Below, one piece after another: positions 4,947-8,296 of a stretch of DNA of 8,296 nt. Position 1 is the first letter of the stretch; every line of letters starts with the position of its first letter. Made by a program: the position numbers and the translations under genes. Source of the DNA: an uncultured Bacteroidota bacterium (lineage in GTDB: Bacteria > Bacteroidota > Bacteroidia > UBA7662). The notes beneath the pieces were generated by a model. It was not told the DNA's origin. It made no database searches and saw only the letters and a list, made by a program, of their open reading frames with translations. The stretch covers positions 1-8,296 of the forward strand of contig CAIVQI010000391.1 of the NCBI GenBank assembly GCA_903908015.1, written 5' to 3'.

Positions 4947-6977
4947 ATGTTGAACCGTATATGTTACCTGCCATTGTTTTTGCTCTTCAGCATGGGTGTG
5001 GTTGAGGCACAGTTCCAAGAAAGGACCATTAGTATCGGCAATATCGGCGTTCATGTGACCAATGCGGGCACAATCGGCAGACCCAATGTTCGAAACGATC
5101 CCCAAGGACCACCATCGATGGAGTACCCGCTTAATTCGGGTGTCGAGCATCTTTTTGAGGCTGGTCTATGGATCGGATGCATCAGCAATGGCCAGGTCAC
5201 TGTTTCAACCGGCGCTGTTGATGATGCTTCAGGCTATGCTGTAGGGAAATCTGGATTCGAATTTTCGCCTTTGCCCGGAACGAGTGTCTTGACTCGTTCC
5301 AGTCTTCAGGGAAGCGAGTTTTTCAGCACATCCGCCGTGTCGCACCAAGACTATATTGTGCCGTTCACCGACGAATTTACGATCGTCCCTGGTTCCAATC
5401 AGCCCATCAACAACCATATTACCCCCCTCAATGCTCGGGTTCGGCTGGAAACCTATGCCTGGAATTTTCCGTTCGCTGATTATTTCACCATTTTTCATTA
5501 TCGCATCACCAACAACAGTGCTCTGCCATGGGACTCTGTTTATTTGGGGCTATGGAGTGACCTGGTTGTACGGAATGTGAACGTAACCAACGACCGAGGA
5601 AGTGCTTTTTTTAACAAAGGTAGTTTAGGTTATGACGATACGCTATCTGCTCTTTATGCCTACGATGTTGCCGGGGACAGACCATTTACCAATTCCTATG
5701 GCGCCTTGCAATTTCTCGGCGTCATACAAGGGAATCAATTTTTGCATCCTGCAAATCCATTTACCCCAGGATTTAAATTAAACCCCAACTACTGGGTCTA
5801 TAATGTTGCTGCCCCCGCGAATGACCTTCAGCGCTACGATCGCATGAAAAACCGTGGTGATTTTAGTCAGGCTGCTAACCTAAACACCCCAGGCAATCGT
5901 GTGCAACTGATCTCGGCAGGACCCGTGAATCGGATTGAAGCCGGCGAAACTGTGGAGTTGGTTTTCGCCGCAGTTTGTGCGCCGCAAAAGGATGATCAAC
6001 CTCTCGATACTTGGTTTGCCCGTACCGACCTCAGGAAACACCTTGATTGGGCACGGCGTACATTTAATGGAGAGGACCGAAACATGAACGGAATTCTCGA
6101 TCCCAGCGAGGATGCCAATGGCAATGGATTGTTGGATCGATACACCTTACCAGAACCACCTCCTCCACCCAAGGTGCGCATTGAAAGTGGTAATCATGAG
6201 GTCACGCTTTTTTGGAGCGGAAACAGCGAAAACACAACTGACCCGATTACACAGGAGCAAGATTTCGAGGGCTACAGATTATACAGAACGGCACCAGGCG
6301 ATGATCAACTGAGCAATGTGGCATCCAGAGCGACCCTATTGTCGCAATGGGATAAGCCCGGAAACAATGTGGGTTACAACAATGGGTTTGATGCCATTCG
6401 TTTGAATAGCCCAATATTTTTTCCGGGAGACACCACTGAATACCTTTATACATACAAACTCAATGATGTTCTCAATGGATGGCAGTATGTATACATACTC
6501 ACAGCCTTCGACAGGGGCAACTCGAACATCGGACTAGAGCCATTGGAGTCGTCACGAACAGCGAATGCATTCAGGGTTTTTTCGGGCACCCCTGCCAATG
6601 AGGGCACCTCAAAAACTGTTGGTGTTTATCCCAACCCCTATCGTGCATCCGCTGCCTGGGACGGCAACACTTCCCGATCCAAAAAAATTTACTTCTATAA
6701 CCTCCCAGAGGAAGCCGAAATATCCGTGTATACCTTAGGCGGTGATGTAGTGGCCCGATTGTTCCATCGTGCCCAAACTGGGTTCAATGGCAGCACAGCT
6801 GGTTGGTATTCGGTATTCGGTCTCAATCCTGATCAGAGCATTTTACCAGGTGGGGAGCATGCTTGGGATGTGCTGTCTGACAGCAAACAAACCTTAAGCA
6901 GTGGACTCTATTTATACTCTGTAATGGATATGAAATCGAGAGAAGTTCAGACCGGGAAATTGGTGATCATTCGCTGA
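4947..6977 (+). CDS. Secreted protein with Ca-loop-like repeats, FN3-like region and T9SS C-terminal sorting domain
   Basis: With ATG 4947 the protein has 676 residues and a clean signal peptide (hydrophobic core about 6-19, likely cleavage after VVEA, residue 21). An upstream TTG at 4911 would bury that signal, so it is rejected. The N-terminal half (about 22-370) is a beta-rich region of no known function; it includes the block SGVEHLFEAGLWIG, which I have the impression recurs in large exported Bacteroidota proteins. Residues 376-399 carry two acidic loops, DRNMNGILD and DANGNGLLD, like thrombospondin-3/dockerin calcium loops. They are followed by the proline linker PEPPPPP (402-408) and an FN3-like segment with VTLFWSGN and FEGYRLYRT. 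The C-terminus (about 556-676) has the T9SS sorting pattern VGVYPNPY (558-565), a SSGLYLYSV-type strand and a terminal GKLVIIR. It is probably exported by Sec, crosses the outer membrane by T9SS, and is released or surface-anchored. No enzymatic motif is seen. Confidence 0.85.
   Translation: MLNRICYLPLFLLFSMGVVEAQFQERTISIGNIGVHVTNAGTIGRPNVRNDPQGPPSMEYPLNSGVEHLFEAGLWIGCISNGQVTVSTGAVDDASGYAVGKSGFEFSPLPGTSVLTRSSLQGSEFFSTSAVSHQDYIVPFTDEFTIVPGSNQPINNHITPLNARVRLETYAWNFPFADYFTIFHYRITNNSALPWDSVYLGLWSDLVVRNVNVTNDRGSAFFNKGSLGYDDTLSALYAYDVAGDRPFTNSYGALQFLGVIQGNQFLHPANPFTPGFKLNPNYWVYNVAAPANDLQRYDRMKNRGDFSQAANLNTPGNRVQLISAGPVNRIEAGETVELVFAAVCAPQKDDQPLDTWFARTDLRKHLDWARRTFNGEDRNMNGILDPSEDANGNGLLDRYTLPEPPPPPKVRIESGNHEVTLFWSGNSENTTDPITQEQDFEGYRLYRTAPGDDQLSNVASRATLLSQWDKPGNNVGYNNGFDAIRLNSPIFFPGDTTEYLYTYKLNDVLNGWQYVYILTAFDRGNSNIGLEPLESSRTANAFRVFSGTPANEGTSKTVGVYPNPYRASAAWDGNTSRSKKIYFYNLPEEAEISVYTLGGDVVARLFHRAQTGFNGSTAGWYSVFGLNPDQSILPGGEHAWDVLSDSKQTLSSGLYLYSVMDMKSREVQTGKLVIIR
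6484..6499. repeat. Perfect 16-bp palindrome inside the secreted-protein gene
   Basis: AGTATGTATACATACT is its own reverse complement across all 16 bases. It sits in codons for Q-Y-V-Y-I-L, in the FN3-like/pre-sorting region. It may be chance, arising from alternating Tyr/Val codons, or a DNA-binding site. Confidence 0.35.
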
Positions 6978-6984
6978 ACAAACG

Positions 6985-7335
6985 CTAGGCCGCTTCCGCC
7001 TGCTTTCGTCCGACCAGCAGAAAATCGAAGGCTATCACCTCACTGACATTCCGCTTTACCCCATCCTTGTCGACATAGCTCCGGTTACTGATCTTGCCTT
7101 CGACCACGACTTCCATCCCCTTTTTAAGGAGTTCCATGCTTAAATTAGCCAACTTGCCCCAGCAAACCACTTGATGCCATTGGGTTTCGTTGACCTTTTC
7201 CCCTGCCTCATTGACATAGGTTTCATTGGTGGCCACGGGGAAGTTCGTGACCGATTTTCCGTTGTTGGTTTGGCGCTCCAACGGATCTGCGCCCAGGTTG
7301 CCAATAATACGCACCTGATTTCGGATGTGTGACAT
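6985..7335 (-). CDS. ssb: Single-stranded DNA-binding protein, short form without acidic tail
   Basis: This 116-residue OB-fold protein binds and protects single-stranded DNA during replication, repair and recombination. Family blocks are RNQVRIIGNLGADPLER (5-21), FPVATNETY (32-40), ETQWHQVVCWGKLANL (50-65), with W53 and W59 as likely stacking residues, KKGMEVVVEGKISNRSY (71-87) and FDFLLVGRK (103-111). The protein ends RKQAEAA. The usual disordered tail and acidic tip (DDDLPF/DIPF type) that recruits partner proteins is absent, and the frame after the TAG stop does not encode one. It may therefore be a secondary SSB or one with altered partner recruitment. Its 3' end is 7 bp from the convergent secreted-protein gene, leaving no room for a terminator. 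It is divergent from the GH25 gene across 321 bp. Confidence 0.94.
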   Translation of the reverse strand: MSHIRNQVRIIGNLGADPLERQTNNGKSVTNFPVATNETYVNEAGEKVNETQWHQVVCWGKLANLSMELLKKGMEVVVEGKISNRSYVDKDGVKRNVSEVIAFDFLLVGRKQAEAA

Positions 7336-7656
7336 AAAACAAAATTTAGTTTAGAGCAGCAAAAATCGAGATGCCCGAGGAAAATAATCGTATGTCTGAC
7401 GTATACTTCCGGAAGATTACGATTGACGTTCATTCACTCCGTAACAATATCCGCCATAAATAAACTTCTCCGAAAATTTTCTTCATCATACCTACAATTT
7501 TGAGCGCTTCGCAACGTTGGATGCATCTGTTTTTATGTTAACCTTGTAAAACCTTATTTCCGATTTAATCTTATTCTCTCAGCTTCTAACCGCTTCATCA
7601 CCTGTCATATAATCACATAACATCTCCCGATAAGTCACTTAAACCGAAAAAATTCC
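7336..7656. other. 321-bp divergent non-coding region between ssb and the GH25 gene
   Basis: I see no convincing gene here. The region is AT-rich, has stops in the frames I checked, and should hold the promoters of both flanking genes. It contains a perfect 10-bp palindrome CTTCCGGAAG (7406-7415), about 70 bp upstream of the ssb start. TGACGT occurs on either side of it (7397-7402 and 7424-7429). The ssb side has TAAATTTTG directly before the ATG, near but not equal to the -7 consensus. No tRNA, riboswitch or strong terminator is recognisable. Confidence 0.55.
7517..7546 (+). promoter_or_regulatory. Candidate promoter for the GH25 lysozyme gene
   Basis: TTG (7517-7519), a 19-nt spacer, then TAACCTTG (7539-7546) match the Bacteroidota TTG / TAnnTTTG pattern with one mismatch in the -7 box. 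It would give a 5' leader of about 100 nt. Support is moderate at best. Confidence 0.3.
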
Positions 7657-8296
7657 ATGAAGAAAAATTACCTGATCATCTCTGCCCTCACCTTCATCGC
7701 CCTTGGTTCGGTTGCCATGACCGCTCCTTATGTTCCTGTCCTGTATAAGGAATTCTCCTTGTCTAACTCCCCAACCCGTTCGACCATCACCCGGGTCAAC
7801 GCCCAGATTCGGGGCATTGACGTTTCGCATCACCAAGGCCATATCAATTGGAAAAAGGTTAGCGATAATAACATTGGTTTTTGCTTCATTAAGGCCACGG
7901 AAGGACGAACATTTGCAGACAAAAGGCTCGCCCAAAATTTGGAGGGCTGTGAAAAAAATGGTCTGCCTCGTGGCGCCTATCACTACTATATATTCGGATC
8001 TGATCCCGGCTTGCAGGCCAGAAATTTCATATCAAAGGTTCCCAAGAGCGCGGTGAATTTGCCACCTGTGATCGACCTCGAATATGACCGTAGATTTAAT
8101 CACGCACTGCACTACAGCCACAATAAAAAACGCTTTATCCGAGAAGTTCGCGAATTAGAACGAATTTTGAGAAATCATTATGGTGTGGAACCTATTTTTT
8201 ATACCAATGCGCGGTTTTATCAATCCTTAATCAAAGGAAATTTCAAGAACCCCATTTGGATGTGTGACCTTAAAAGCAATGAACTCCACTATATGG
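7657..8296 (+). CDS. GH25-family lysozyme (muramidase), partial at right edge
   Basis: The frame opens at ATG 7657 and gives 213 complete codons before leaving the window. Residues 6-22 form a hydrophobic segment after a KK pair, so it is a signal peptide or N-terminal anchor. From residue 51 the sequence matches glycoside hydrolase family 25, which cleaves the MurNAc-GlcNAc beta-1,4 bond of peptidoglycan: RGIDVSHHQG (52-61) with D55, FCFIKATEG (75-83), PRGAYHYY (104-111), VIDLEY (138-143) with the catalytic-type D140 and E142, PIFYTN (179-184) and IWMCDL (200-205). The key acidic residues are all present, so the enzyme is likely active in the periplasm or outside the cell. The upstream base context is A-rich with no clear Shine-Dalgarno, as is usual in Bacteroidota. 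The last part of the catalytic domain lies outside the window. Confidence 0.9.
   Translation, partial: MKKNYLIISALTFIALGSVAMTAPYVPVLYKEFSLSNSPTRSTITRVNAQIRGIDVSHHQGHINWKKVSDNNIGFCFIKATEGRTFADKRLAQNLEGCEKNGLPRGAYHYYIFGSDPGLQARNFISKVPKSAVNLPPVIDLEYDRRFNHALHYSHNKKRFIREVRELERILRNHYGVEPIFYTNARFYQSLIKGNFKNPIWMCDLKSNELHYM

Noticed and set aside
6970..6990. Possible terminator between the secreted-protein gene and ssb
   Set aside because: Only 7 bp separate the two stops and no stem with a T-tract is present.
7140..7433. Minus-strand frame overlapping ssb and the upstream spacer
   Set aside because: Within ssb it reads a different frame with no homology; the SSB reading is unambiguous.
7639..7983. 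Minus-strand open frame of 114 codons opposite the GH25 gene
   Set aside because: The plus strand carries the full GH25 motif set over the same bases, so this is a shadow.

Overview
The window looks like a chromosomal segment of a Bacteroidota bacterium, possibly of the Saprospiria, Chitinophagales or Rhodothermia type, although the exact lineage cannot be fixed from this sequence. The reasons are the divergent xerD/aroQ pair, a GWxTD-domain exported protein, a cargo-like protein with a type IX secretion (T9SS) sorting tail, a WbqC-like protein, and upstream elements of the Bacteroidota type (TTTG / TAnnTTTG) with no clear Shine-Dalgarno sequences. I see no rRNA, tRNA, CRISPR array or insertion sequence.

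Layout: (1) 1-291, minus, is the N-terminal part of a XerD-like tyrosine recombinase that runs off the left edge. (2) 402-851, plus, is aroQ, type II 3-dehydroquinate dehydratase. (3) 763-4259, minus, is a tightly packed three-gene operon. Transcription order is GWxTD-domain exported protein, LpxL/HtrB-like acyltransferase (1-nt stop/start overlap) and family 2 glycosyltransferase (3-nt gap). The glycosyltransferase runs 89 bp into the 3' end of aroQ on the opposite strand. (4) 4313-4909, plus, is a WbqC-like protein divergent from the operon. It is followed after 37 bp by a 676-residue secreted protein (4947-6977) with a signal peptide, calcium-loop-like Asp/Asn repeats, a proline linker, an FN3-like segment and a T9SS-type C-terminal domain. 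(5) 6985-7335, minus, is a short SSB lacking the usual acidic tip, convergent with the secreted protein and 7 bp from it. (6) 7336-7656 is a 321-bp non-coding stretch holding the divergent control regions of ssb and of (7) a GH25 lysozyme-like gene that starts at 7657 and runs off the right edge.

How the genes may work together: the middle of the window is dominated by cell-envelope genes (acyltransferase, glycosyltransferase, GWxTD protein, WbqC-like protein, T9SS cargo-like protein, GH25 muramidase). The first three are very probably co-transcribed and could make or modify an envelope glycolipid. A link to surface anchoring of T9SS cargo is speculation from neighbourhood only. XerD, AroQ and SSB are ordinary chromosomal functions. 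Nothing here is an unmistakable new system. The best leads are the acyltransferase/glycosyltransferase/GWxTD operon beside wbqC, the 89-bp antisense overlap with aroQ, and a consensus promoter placed so close to a start codon that it predicts a leaderless mRNA.
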